From Alphaproteobacteria bacterium (GTDB taxonomy: Bacteria > Pseudomonadota > Alphaproteobacteria > Sphingomonadales > Sphingomonadaceae), in the NCBI GenBank assembly GCA_030424845.1, contig JAUHWC010000001.1, positions 620,001 through 684,000 of the forward strand: 64,000 nucleotides of DNA, in the 5' to 3' direction. The notes below the pieces were generated by a model. The model was not told the origin of the DNA. It worked only from the letters and a program-made list of their open reading frames with translations, and made no database searches. The translations under genes were made by a program, and so were the position numbers. Positions 48,617 through 56,571 of the stretch are shown piece after piece; positions within the stretch are counted from its first letter, which is position 1; the number at the start of each line of letters is the position of its first letter.

Positions 48617-49819
48617 ATGATTTCATCGCGCCTTGCGGCGAGCGCCGCCATCGCCATCGCCCTTTCAGCCGGCTCGGCCCAGGCGCAGCAGGGAGATGCG
48701 GCCGGCATCGCCTCGTGCCGCCCTGCGGGCATGTTCGCCCAGGCTGACTACACTTCGGTGGAGCAGTTGGAAGATGGCCGTGTGACATTCCGCCTGTGCG
48801 CACCCGAAGCGCGGGAAGTGCGGGTCACCAGCAATGACGTGGACTATGCCATCACGATGGGGTTTGCCCCCGGCACCGAGCGGGGCCTGCCGATGGAGAT
48901 GGACGCCACCGGCCTGTGGAGCGTGACAACCGCGGTGCCGGTTGCCCCTGACACCTATCGCTTCAATTTCGAGGTCGACGGCGCGCGCGTGCCAGATCCG
49001 ATGGCGACCACCTTCAGCCGCGAGCGCACCGGCATCAATTCCACCTTTGAAGTGGCCGGACCGGAAGGTGCCTTCCAGAGTTGGCATGCCGATGTACCGC
49101 ACGGCGTGGTTTCGCGGATCGAATACTGGTCTGCCCCGCTGGGCGCGAAGCGCGAAGCCTTCGTCTACACGCCGCCGGGATACATGAACGGTGATGAGCG
49201 CTATCCGGTGCTCTATCTTGTCCATGGCGCCGGCGATTCAGCGGACAGCTGGACCAGCGTCGGCCAGGCAAACGACATTCTCGACAATCTCTTGGCCGCT
49301 GGCGAGGCGCAGGAGATGATCATCGTCATGCCCTTTGGCCATACACCGCCACGGGCCGATGCCAACATGCTGGCCAACACCGATTTCGGTGACGACCTGC
49401 ACCAGGCGTTGATTCCCCATGTCGACGGCAATTTCCGCACCCTGCCCGATGCCGGTCACCGCGCGATGGCGGGCCTTTCGATGGGTGGTGCGCACACGAT
49501 CCGCTTCGGCCTGCCCCGCCCCGACGTGTTCAGCCACATCGGTATCTTCTCGATGGGCCTCGGCATGGGACCGGACGATGTCGCCAACTACACGGCACAA
49601 AACAGCGCGGCGCTGGCGCGTTCGGCCGAGGAGATGGAACTCGTCTACTACGCGATGGGAAAGGATGATTTTCTCTACGGCACCGTTGCTCCCACGCGCG
49701 CCATGCTCGACGAGGCCGGCATCGAACACATCTACAACGAGAGCGACGGCGGCCACACCTGGATCAACTGGCGGCGCTACCTGCATGATTTCCTGCCGCG
49801 CATGTTCAACGCGGACTGA
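48617..49819 (+). CDS. Exported esterase of the esterase D/Fes type
   Basis: 400 residues. Signal peptide to GSAQAQ. An N-terminal immunoglobulin-like (E-set/CBM48) domain, residues about 50-150 (GRVTFRLCAPEAREVRVTSN, GLWSVTTAVPVAPDTYRFNF), leads into an alpha/beta hydrolase of the esterase-D/enterochelin-esterase type: KREAFVYTPPGYMNGDERYP, VLYLVHGAGDSADSWTSVGQ, nucleophile Ser288 in MAGLSMGGAHTIRFG, and GGHTWINWRRYLHDFLP with the His. Relatives cleave feruloyl, acetyl or siderophore esters. Being exported, it would free acids or alcohols in the periplasm. GGAGAGGA precedes the ATG. Its start lies just after a perfect operator, so it is probably regulated on its own. Convergent with the DCC gene (3 bases apart). 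Confidence 0.88.
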   Translation: MISSRLAASAAIAIALSAGSAQAQQGDAAGIASCRPAGMFAQADYTSVEQLEDGRVTFRLCAPEAREVRVTSNDVDYAITMGFAPGTERGLPMEMDATGLWSVTTAVPVAPDTYRFNFEVDGARVPDPMATTFSRERTGINSTFEVAGPEGAFQSWHADVPHGVVSRIEYWSAPLGAKREAFVYTPPGYMNGDERYPVLYLVHGAGDSADSWTSVGQANDILDNLLAAGEAQEMIIVMPFGHTPPRADANMLANTDFGDDLHQALIPHVDGNFRTLPDAGHRAMAGLSMGGAHTIRFGLPRPDVFSHIGIFSMGLGMGPDDVANYTAQNSAALARSAEEMELVYYAMGKDDFLYGTVAPTRAMLDEAGIEHIYNESDGGHTWINWRRYLHDFLPRMFNAD

Positions 49820-49822
49820 TCG

Positions 49823-50179
49823 TCAGTCCGCTATCAGGCGCTGCAATCGCGGCCTGACCTTGAGGAAGCGCAGGTAGAGCTGCTCCAGTAGCCAAAGAAA
49901 AGGCCTCCAGCGCGCCAGCAGGCCGAACGGTCGCAACAGGGGAATCGCCCGCCACATGGCGGCAAAGGCCGCTGCACCGGACAGCAATTGCCCATCCTCC
50001 CGGGCATGGAAGCGGGCCAGCAACGCTTCCCTGGAAACCGGGCAATCCTTGTCACCGGCCTCATGCACGTCGATGAAATGGATCGCCCCGCGCTTGTCCA
50101 GTCTCCGCATGGCGGAAATTTCCCGCCGGCACAGCGGGCAATTTCCATCGTGCCAGACTGTCAGGCGATCACCGCCCAT
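49823..50179 (-). CDS. DCC-family (DUF393) thiol protein
   Basis: 118 residues. TVWHDGNCPLCRREISAMRR carries the DxxCxxC motif of the DCC/DUF393 family (Asp-x-x-Cys-Pro-Leu-Cys), thought to be a thiol-disulfide oxidoreductase-like fold. The C-terminal part has a weak hydrophobic stretch and many Arg (LLRPFGLLARWRPFLWLLEQ), so membrane association is possible. GAAGGG stands 7 bases upstream. It begins 2 bases after the stop of the FAD oxidoreductase gene, so the two form an operon and may share a redox task. ATG at 50179; an earlier in-frame start lies inside the neighbour. Confidence 0.85.
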   Translation of the reverse strand: MGGDRLTVWHDGNCPLCRREISAMRRLDKRGAIHFIDVHEAGDKDCPVSREALLARFHAREDGQLLSGAAAFAAMWRAIPLLRPFGLLARWRPFLWLLEQLYLRFLKVRPRLQRLIAD

Positions 50180-50181
50180 GT

Positions 50182-51147
50182 TTACCCTTCGCGCAGCATC
50201 GTACGCGCAAGTTGCCTGCCAGAGAGCCAAGCATCCTCCACGGTCGCACCGGTCAGCCAGTCACCACAAGCACCCAGGCGATTGTCGCCATCCCACAGGC
50301 AACCGGAATTGGCGGAGTTGGGAAAGGCGAAGCGCCAGCGATGGGCGGTGGCCAGCAACGGTGGGGGCAACTTCGCCCCGAGCGCCCTGGCAAATTCCTC
50401 GAGCAACATGGGCACGATGTCAGCGGCTTCCATCTCCAGCTGCGCACACGACCAGGCGGGGCCGGCCTGCACCACCCAGCATTCGTGGGCATCGCGATCG
50501 GGCTTGGCACTGTTGCGTGCCGCCCAGGCGATCACGCCGTCGCTGCGATAGCTCTCCGGCAAATCCGAAAGCGGCTCCGCAAAGGCGCACATCAGCGTCC
50601 AGCAAGGGGTGGATGACACGCTGACGGCGTGGCGCGCCATGCCGAAATCCAGTGCCCCGAGCAAGGTGGTGGCCTGTTCCGCCGGCACGGCAACCGCCAG
50701 GCTGTCAAACTGCTGCGGCAGCGCGCCTTGCTCCGTACGAAGGGCATAGGCGCGGCCTTGGCGTTGGATCCCGACGATCCGGGTCGAAAAGCTGATTTCC
50801 AGGCTCCCGGCCATGTGCTTGAGCGGGGCGTTCATGCCCGGGGTGCCTACCCATGCATCGGGCTTGTCCTTGGGCCAACGGGCAACGACCCCGGCTTTCT
50901 CCCAGGCCTTCAATTGCCTGACGAAATCCTCGTCTCTTGCGGAAAAATACTGCGCGCCATGATCGAAACGGAACTCACGCCCGTCTTGCGCAATGCGCTT
51001 GGTGGACATGCGCCCGCCGGGGCCGCGCCCCTTGTCGAACAGTTTCACCGAACAACCGCGTTCCTGGAGATAGGAGGCGCATGCCATGCCTGCCATTCCG
51101 GCCCCCACAATTGCAATTTCTCGGGGGCGGGAAGAAGGATCAAGCAT
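50182..51147 (-). CDS. Renalase-like FAD/NAD(P)-dependent oxidoreductase
   Basis: 321 residues, cytoplasmic. The FAD-binding start is REIAIVGAGMAGMACASYLQ with VKLFDKGRGPGGRMSTKRI, and the second motif RFDHGAQYFSARDEDFVRQL is the mark of the COG3380 renalase-type amine-oxidase fold. The C-terminus LGACGDWLTGATVEDAWLSG holds the last FAD contact. Such enzymes repair or oxidise aberrant dihydronicotinamides; the bacterial substrate is not settled. The ribosome site before the ATG at 51147 is weak. It lies directly downstream of the LOV-HTH gene, and the gap between carries a perfect EL222-type site before a plausible promoter, so blue-light induction is a strong suggestion. The DCC gene follows. 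Confidence 0.85.
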   Translation of the reverse strand: MLDPSSRPREIAIVGAGMAGMACASYLQERGCSVKLFDKGRGPGGRMSTKRIAQDGREFRFDHGAQYFSARDEDFVRQLKAWEKAGVVARWPKDKPDAWVGTPGMNAPLKHMAGSLEISFSTRIVGIQRQGRAYALRTEQGALPQQFDSLAVAVPAEQATTLLGALDFGMARHAVSVSSTPCWTLMCAFAEPLSDLPESYRSDGVIAWAARNSAKPDRDAHECWVVQAGPAWSCAQLEMEAADIVPMLLEEFARALGAKLPPPLLATAHRWRFAFPNSANSGCLWDGDNRLGACGDWLTGATVEDAWLSGRQLARTMLREG

Positions 51148-51275
51148 CTTGCATTACCAGCGTAGCGACTGCGCCAATGGGTTAAGGGGCATCGCAACCG
51201 GAATCGGTGGGATGGAGGGAGCGGAACTGGAGGGGGAAGATGGGGTTCCGCTTGAAGTCCGGCTGCGATGCATCC

Positions 51276-51337
51276 CTCATATGAACGGGCAGATGCCACA
51301 ACAAAATATGGACCTTAGGCTGTGGGGACCAAAGGGC
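51276..51337 (-). promoter_or_regulatory. EL222-type LOV-HTH sites and promoter of the FAD oxidoreductase
   Basis: GGACCTTAGGCT (51310-51321) fits RGNCYWWRGNCY at every fixed position; GGACCAAAGGGC (51326-51337), 16 bases away, misses by one. On the minus strand the perfect site is followed 5 bases later by TTGTTG (51304-51299), a 17-base spacer and TATGAG (51281-51276). The same TTGTTG -35 box follows the site at 33607. Confidence 0.55.
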
Positions 51338-51364
51338 AGGCTCGGCCGCCCCGGCGGGCCTGGT

Positions 51365-52027
51365 TCAGATGCCGGCTTCCACGGCGATGCGGATCATTTC
51401 CGCCGCTGTCTGCACGCCTAGCTTTTCCATCGCCAGTCCGCGATGCATCTTCACGGTCTTTTCCGACAGTTGCAGCTCCCAGGCGATCTGCTTGTTCCTG
51501 AGGCCGCTGGCAACAAGCTTGAGCACTTCCAGCTGGCGCGGGGACAGCTGGCGGATCTTTTCTGCTGCCCTTGCGCGCTGTGTGACGCTGGGGCCGGTAT
51601 CCTCGTCCTGCAATTCGATCTGCGAACCGAAGAAGTAGGCCAGTTCGTCATCGTCATCGAAGATGGGGGCCACGACCACTGCGTTGCGGAACGGTGTGCC
51701 ATCCTTCTTGTAATTGAGGATTTCCACCATGACCGGGCGCCGCTCGGCAACGCCATCGGTAATGGCCTGCGTCAACCAAGGTTCTGTATCCGGGCCCGCC
51801 AGGAAACGGCAATTGTGCCCGAGAATCTCCTCGGCGGAATAGCCAGTAAGGTCGATGAACGCCTGGTTGCAGGCGACGATGGGATTATCCTGCAGACGCG
51901 GATTGCTGACGACGGCAGCAACTGGCGATGCCTTGATCATCTCGTCGACCCAGGGGTCAGGCTTTATGTTCTGCAGATTGCCCACAGCGCCAATGTAGCG
52001 ACTGCCCAACGGGTTTGCCAGTACCAT
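51365..52027 (-). CDS. Blue-light LOV-HTH transcription regulator, EL222-like
   Basis: 220 residues, against 222 for EL222 of Erythrobacter litoralis. The LOV (PAS) domain covers residues 20-140: [40 protein letters not shown] and LAGPDTEP, with the flavin-adduct Cys73 in NCRFL, then [20 protein letters not shown]. The C-terminus is a LuxR/GerE HTH ([40 protein letters not shown]). In EL222 blue light forms a Cys-FMN bond, frees the HTH and allows dimer binding to DNA as an activator; all key residues are kept. The start at 52027 gives the right length but has no good ribosome site; an ATG at 52069 is the alternative. Divergent from fadL. Confidence 0.94.
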   Translation of the reverse strand: MVLANPLGSRYIGAVGNLQNIKPDPWVDEMIKASPVAAVVSNPRLQDNPIVACNQAFIDLTGYSAEEILGHNCRFLAGPDTEPWLTQAITDGVAERRPVMVEILNYKKDGTPFRNAVVVAPIFDDDDELAYFFGSQIELQDEDTGPSVTQRARAAEKIRQLSPRQLEVLKLVASGLRNKQIAWELQLSEKTVKMHRGLAMEKLGVQTAAEMIRIAVEAGI

Positions 52028-52157
52028 TCGCAGCTTGCTGCAAGTTGGCCTACCCGAACACAAAGCCATTCTTCCTTTTGACTTCGGGACAATATCCCTA
52101 GCTGGCTGCAAAGGTCTGTCTCCAGGCCGCAAACAGAAAACCAGAGGATCGAACCAG

Positions 52158-53429
52158 ATGTCACTTTTCTCCCGCAATCCCTTGCGCTTGCTTGCCACAA
52201 GCGGCATTGCCGCCGTTGCATTGGCGGCCACGCCGGCAAACGCTACCGATGGCTATTTCCTCAACGGAGTGGGCGCCAAGGCAAAGGGAATGGGCGGCGT
52301 TGCCATCGCCCTGCCCCAGGATGCCCTGTCGATTGCCAGCAATCCGGCCGCCGCCGCGAGCATGGACAAGCGGGTCGACTTCGGCGTGGAGATCTTCGTT
52401 CCGGATCGCGGTGCCGAAATCACCGGCAACGGCGCAGGCCTGAACGGCAGCAAGAACGGCAATGGAGCCAATCCCTTCGTGCTTCCCGAATTCGGCTATG
52501 TCCGCAAGGTGGCAGACAACGTCGCCATCGGCCTGACGATCAACGGCAACGGCGGGATGAACACCGATTACGAGACAAACCCGTTCGCCAGCTTCGGCGC
52601 AACCGGCCCGGCAGGCGTGGACCTGAAGCAGGTCTTCATCGCACCGACAGTGGCCGTCGAGTTTGCCGAAGGCCACTCGTTCGGCGTTTCGCCCATCGTG
52701 CTGGTACAGGGTTTCCGCGCCAGCGGCATCCAGCCCTTTGCCGTCGCTTCTTCCGATCCGGCAAACTTCACCAACCGCGGCACGGACTGGTCGTTCGGCG
52801 GCGGCGTGCGCATCGGCTACCTGGGCGAACTCGCTCCCGGTGTGAACATCGGTGCATTCTACCAGTCCCGCATCTGGGACACGAATTTCGACAAGTATGC
52901 GGGCCTGTTCGCGCAGGCAGGGGGCTTCGATGTCCCGGACAGCTATGGCGTGGGCATCGGCCTTGAGCCGGTGGCCGGCGTGAAGCTGGGCGTGGATGTG
53001 AAGCGCATCGATTACGGCAGCGTGCAATCGGTGGGCAATCCGCTGTCACCCTTGTTTTCCGGCGTTCCCTTCGGCGCCGAGGGTGGCCCCGGCTTCGGCT
53101 GGCGCGACATCACCGTGTTCAAGGTGGGCGGCAGCGTGGACGTGAGCGAGAACCTGACGCTGCGCGCTGGTTATGGCCGGTCGGAAAATCCGGTGCCGCA
53201 GTCCGAGACCTTCCTCAACATCCTCGCCCCCGGCGTTGTCCAGGACCACTTCACGATCGGCGCTACCCTGGGCATCGGTGGCGGCAAGGAGCTGACCTTC
53301 TTCGGGATGCGCGCACCGCGCAACACGGTGGAAGGCGCAGGCTCCATCCCGCTCAACTATGGCGGCGGCGAAGCGGATATCTTCCTGGCCGAAACCAGCT
53401 TCGGCATGTCCTTCGGCTGGGATTTCTGA
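52158..53429 (+). CDS. FadL/TodX-type outer-membrane transporter
   Basis: 423 residues; signal peptide to ATPANA. The mature protein starts [20 protein letters not shown] and [20 protein letters not shown], the hatch region typical of the OmpP1/FadL/TodX family, which lets hydrophobic molecules (fatty acids, alkanes, toluene) pass the outer membrane. The remainder is a barrel with alternating strands that ends [10 protein letters not shown], with a terminal Phe. AGAGGA precedes the ATG. It stands between the LOV regulator (divergent) and the hydroquinone dioxygenase genes (convergent), so uptake of an aromatic or alkyl-aromatic substrate is the natural guess; the true cargo is unknown. Confidence 0.92.
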   Translation: MSLFSRNPLRLLATSGIAAVALAATPANATDGYFLNGVGAKAKGMGGVAIALPQDALSIASNPAAAASMDKRVDFGVEIFVPDRGAEITGNGAGLNGSKNGNGANPFVLPEFGYVRKVADNVAIGLTINGNGGMNTDYETNPFASFGATGPAGVDLKQVFIAPTVAVEFAEGHSFGVSPIVLVQGFRASGIQPFAVASSDPANFTNRGTDWSFGGGVRIGYLGELAPGVNIGAFYQSRIWDTNFDKYAGLFAQAGGFDVPDSYGVGIGLEPVAGVKLGVDVKRIDYGSVQSVGNPLSPLFSGVPFGAEGGPGFGWRDITVFKVGGSVDVSENLTLRAGYGRSENPVPQSETFLNILAPGVVQDHFTIGATLGIGGGKELTFFGMRAPRNTVEGAGSIPLNYGGGEADIFLAETSFGMSFGWDF

Positions 53430-53447
53430 TCGAGCTGATCAATAGTC

Positions 53448-53474
53448 GGCCGGTGCATCAAAGACGCACCGGCC
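53448..53474. terminator. Terminator hairpin between fadL and hqdB
   Basis: GGCCGGTGC (53448-53456), 9-base loop, GCACCGGCC (53466-53474): a 9-bp stem between convergent genes. T-runs are poor on both sides. Confidence 0.6.
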
Positions 53475-53483
53475 TCCCCTCCC

Positions 53484-54473
53484 TCAGCCAAAATCGACCG
53501 GATAGGGCTTCAGCTCGCCGCTGGCGTAGCGCTTCTCGAGGTCCGGCGTGCCGTTCTCCATCACCATCAGCATGGAGCGCTTGGGCGCGAAACCCTGGTG
53601 GCGGATATCTGCCGGCATGGCGCAGACATCGCCTGCCTTCATCACGATCCGCCCGCGCGGAGCACCACTGTTCTTGTCGGCGATGTTCCAGTGGATTTCA
53701 TCGGTCAGCTGGATGAACCATTCGTTGCGGTCATTGCCGTGGATCACCGGTAACATGTGCTCTTCCGAGGTGACGCAACAGATATTCGCCCGCGTCACTG
53801 CGCTGATTGACGGGTTCCACGTCACGTCCGAACGGGCGATGTGATCGAACAGGTTGATTGCGTGGAGTTGGCCCTCGAAGCCCTCCTCGCACTCAACCTC
53901 AGGCTCGTCCATTTCGAGGTCGGCAAAGGCGCGGTTGATCTTCTGGCCAGCTTCCTCGCTACGGGTCGGCGTATCGCCTTCCAGCCCCAGCATGCGCTCG
54001 GCGGCAATGAAGGCGCGCAGCAGCGGATCAGTTCGCTCCTTGCCCTTGGGGCCGATGGGAGTGCCGGTTTCCAACGGGGCGTTCAGCGGGTCATAGCCTT
54101 CGCTGATCCAGTCCTTGGCAATCGTCTCGAAAGCTTCGGAAACGGCCTCTGCCTTGAATGTCTCGAGGAAATCGATCCCGGCATCCTTGCAGCCCTTGTC
54201 GTAGGAGCCGGCAAAGACATCGACAGTGCCATAATGGTTGGTGGTGCCGAAGATATCGTCGAAGAAGATCCAGCCGTAGAAGAAGCCCCAGCCGATATCG
54301 CGCACCATCGCGCGCAGGAAGCGGTCAATCTCGATGATGTGGCTGCCCTTGGGCCAGGTGACATGGGCGAAATACTCGTCACGCGTGAAGGTGAAGCTGC
54401 CCAGCTGGAAACTGGAATAGCCGGTGCTTTCATCCGTGCCGACCTTCTTCACGGTTGCATCGAGAACGCTCAT
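53484..54473 (-). CDS. hqdB: Hydroquinone 1,2-dioxygenase, large subunit
   Basis: Catalytic subunit of the two-subunit Fe(II) dioxygenase (HapD/PnpD/HqdB class) that opens hydroquinone to 4-hydroxymuconic semialdehyde. 329 residues, against about 340 in the family. The C-terminal cupin reads VIHGNDRNEWFIQLTDEIHW; His245-x-Asn247-x3-Glu251 and His292 (ADIRHQGFA) have exactly the spacing of the iron ligands I recall for the p-nitrophenol-pathway enzyme PnpCD (His, Asn +2, Glu +6, His +47). The N-terminal half (SSFQLGSFTFTRDEYFAHVT, MVRDIGWGFFYGWIFFDDIF) is the family-specific domain. The ATG overlaps the small-subunit stop (ATGA). Cytoplasmic, no signal. Confidence 0.92.
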   Translation of the reverse strand: MSVLDATVKKVGTDESTGYSSFQLGSFTFTRDEYFAHVTWPKGSHIIEIDRFLRAMVRDIGWGFFYGWIFFDDIFGTTNHYGTVDVFAGSYDKGCKDAGIDFLETFKAEAVSEAFETIAKDWISEGYDPLNAPLETGTPIGPKGKERTDPLLRAFIAAERMLGLEGDTPTRSEEAGQKINRAFADLEMDEPEVECEEGFEGQLHAINLFDHIARSDVTWNPSISAVTRANICCVTSEEHMLPVIHGNDRNEWFIQLTDEIHWNIADKNSGAPRGRIVMKAGDVCAMPADIRHQGFAPKRSMLMVMENGTPDLEKRYASGELKPYPVDFG

Positions 54474-54973
54474 GCCTGCTCTCCCTTCAGAACACAGATC
54501 TCATCCCATTTCTTGACCGTCTCCGGCCCATCGACCGTCTGCAGGATGGCGACGGAGGGTTTTGCGGAAACCAGCTGGTAGGCCGCGCCCTGGGGCAGCA
54601 GAACCTGGTGTCCGCGGCGGGCCTTCACCCGGCCCATGTTCGGCCCGTTGGGCTTTGCGCCGAGGCGGATCGCGCCGCCTTCGTGGCCGGGCACCTGGTC
54701 GTCCTCCAGCTTCACGAAATGGAAGGTGACTTCACCATCCATCACGATGGCGAACTCGTCATGCGGGGCGGCATACCACGGGGATTCACCCTCGCTGCGA
54801 ACGACTTCCGCGACATATTCAAGGTTCTGCACCACGGCCACGCGCTCGAACGGCTGTGCGTTTCCTGCCACCTCGAAAATGTTGGAAAAGGCGTATTTCC
54901 TGAGATCGTCGTTTAGCTCGATCAGGCCCTTGTCGTAGGAATCGAGCGAACCCGTACGGGTCTTGTAAGCCAT
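54470..54973 (-). CDS. hqdA: Hydroquinone 1,2-dioxygenase, small subunit
   Basis: 167 residues, the size of HapC/PnpC/HqdA. A cupin-like fold without the iron-ligand pattern: TRTGSLDSYDKGLIELNDDL, YAFSNIFEVAGNAQPFERVA, WYAAPHDEFAIVMDGEVTFH, RRGHQVLLPQGAAYQLVSAK. In the family this chain forms the heterotetramer with the large subunit and helps shape the active site. GGGGAG lies 9 bases before the ATG at 54973. Its stop overlaps hqdB. Upstream, across 156 bases, the aldehyde dehydrogenase is transcribed the other way; no dedicated LysR or MarR regulator is adjacent, unlike in many hap/pnp clusters. Confidence 0.92.
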   Translation of the reverse strand: MAYKTRTGSLDSYDKGLIELNDDLRKYAFSNIFEVAGNAQPFERVAVVQNLEYVAEVVRSEGESPWYAAPHDEFAIVMDGEVTFHFVKLEDDQVPGHEGGAIRLGAKPNGPNMGRVKARRGHQVLLPQGAAYQLVSAKPSVAILQTVDGPETVKKWDEICVLKGEQA

Positions 54974-55129
54974 CGCATATTCTCCCCGGACCCGGATCTT
55001 TGGTGCCGGGTTCCATCGCGGCGAAGCTAACATTGACTTCGACAAACACGCAATGGGCAATGGCACCTTGACCGCGCCGCCGCCCATCCGCAGGTAGGGG
55101 CAAGACTTGAGAGAGAGGATTACCGACCA

Positions 55130-56551
55130 GTGCAAAAAGACACACGGCATTTCATCGACGGCGAATGGGTGGACCGCCCCAATGCGCAACTGATCGACGT
55201 CATCAATCCCGCCGATGAGGAGGTGTTCGGCCAGATCGCTGCCGGCACCACCGAGGACGTGGACCTTGCCGTGGCAGCCGCGCGTCGCGCGTTCGACAGC
55301 TTCTCGCAGACATCGCCCGCCGAACGCCTGGCGCTGCTGGAACGGATTCGCGACCTGCTGGAAGAACGCAGCGAGGAACTGGCGCAGGCCATCGTCAAGG
55401 AAATGGGCGCAACGATCACCTTTGCCCGCGCCGGCCAGGTGGTGTTCGGCATCGAGCATGTGAAGGCCGCGATCGACGTGCTCAAGGACTTCAGTTTCCA
55501 GGAAGTGATCCACGGTATTACCCACCGCAAGGAACCAGCGGGCGTGGTGGCGATGATCACGCCGTGGAACTGGCCGCTCTACCAGATCACCGCCAAGGTC
55601 GCCCCGGCCATCGCCGCGGGCTGCACCATGGTCCTGAAGCCCAGCGAAATGTCGCCCTTCACCGCGAACATCTTTGCCCAGGTGATGCAGGATGCGGGCG
55701 TGCCCAAGGGCGTATTCAACCTCGTCCACGGTTCTGGCGAGGTGGTGGGCCAGGCCATGTCCTCGCACCCCCAGGTGGACATGGTATCCTTCACCGGCTC
55801 CACCCGCGCAGGCATCCTCGTGGCACAGGCAGCAGCCCCCACGGTCAAGCGCGTGACACAGGAACTGGGCGGCAAGTCCCCCAACATCATCCTCGACGAT
55901 GCCGATTTTGCCGACGTGGTGCCCAAGGGCGTTCTCGGCTCCATGCGCAATTGCGGCCAGTCCTGCGCCGCGCCCACGCGCATGCTGGTACCGCGTAGCC
56001 GCCTTGCCGAGGTGGAGGAACTGGCAGCGGCCGCAGCAGCCACCGTGCTGGTCAAGGATCCGCTGGATGACAGCGCCGTGCTCGGCCCGCTCGCCAACGC
56101 GCCGCAATTCGCCAAGGTGCAGGACCTTATCCAGGCCGGTATCGACGGGGGCGCAAAGCTGATCGCCGGTGGCGTGGGCCGCCCGCAGGGCCTCAACCGC
56201 GGCTATTACGTGCGACCGACGGTGTTCTCCGAAGTGACCCCGGAAATGCGCATCGCGCAGGAGGAAATCTTCGGCCCGGTCCTCTCGATCCAGCCCTATG
56301 AGGACGAGGAAGACGCCATCCGCATCGCCAACGCGACGGTCTATGGCCTGTCGAGCCACGTCCAGTCATCGGACATCGAGCGTGCCCGCCGCGTGGCCGG
56401 TCGCATCCGCGCAGGCCAGGTGCACATCAACTACCCCGCGTGGTCGCGCCATGCAGCCTTCGGCGGATACAAGATGTCCGGCAACGGCCGCGAGTACGGC
56501 TATTACGCGGTGGAGGAATATTGCGAGGTCAAGGCCATCCTGGGCTATTGA
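55130..56551 (+). CDS. Aldehyde dehydrogenase, probable 4-hydroxymuconic semialdehyde dehydrogenase
   Basis: 473 residues, NAD(P)-dependent. Family marks: FIDGEWVDRPNAQLIDVINP, MITPWNWPLYQITAKVAPAI, VSFTGSTRAGILVAQAAAP, Glu245 in TQELGGKSPN, catalytic Cys279 in CGQSCAAPTR, and EEIFGPVLSIQPYEDEEDAI. ALDH specificity cannot be read from sequence, but divergent pairing with hqdAB fits oxidation of 4-hydroxymuconic semialdehyde to 4-hydroxymuconate/maleylacetate, the HapE/PnpF-type step (inference). Maleylacetate reductase is not in the window. GTG start at 55130 with GAGAGAGGA upstream. Convergent with the outer-membrane factor gene, 20 bases apart. Confidence 0.88.
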   Translation: MQKDTRHFIDGEWVDRPNAQLIDVINPADEEVFGQIAAGTTEDVDLAVAAARRAFDSFSQTSPAERLALLERIRDLLEERSEELAQAIVKEMGATITFARAGQVVFGIEHVKAAIDVLKDFSFQEVIHGITHRKEPAGVVAMITPWNWPLYQITAKVAPAIAAGCTMVLKPSEMSPFTANIFAQVMQDAGVPKGVFNLVHGSGEVVGQAMSSHPQVDMVSFTGSTRAGILVAQAAAPTVKRVTQELGGKSPNIILDDADFADVVPKGVLGSMRNCGQSCAAPTRMLVPRSRLAEVEELAAAAAATVLVKDPLDDSAVLGPLANAPQFAKVQDLIQAGIDGGAKLIAGGVGRPQGLNRGYYVRPTVFSEVTPEMRIAQEEIFGPVLSIQPYEDEEDAIRIANATVYGLSSHVQSSDIERARRVAGRIRAGQVHINYPAWSRHAAFGGYKMSGNGREYGYYAVEEYCEVKAILGY

Positions 56552-56571
56552 GCCCGGCAGGCATCGCCCCG

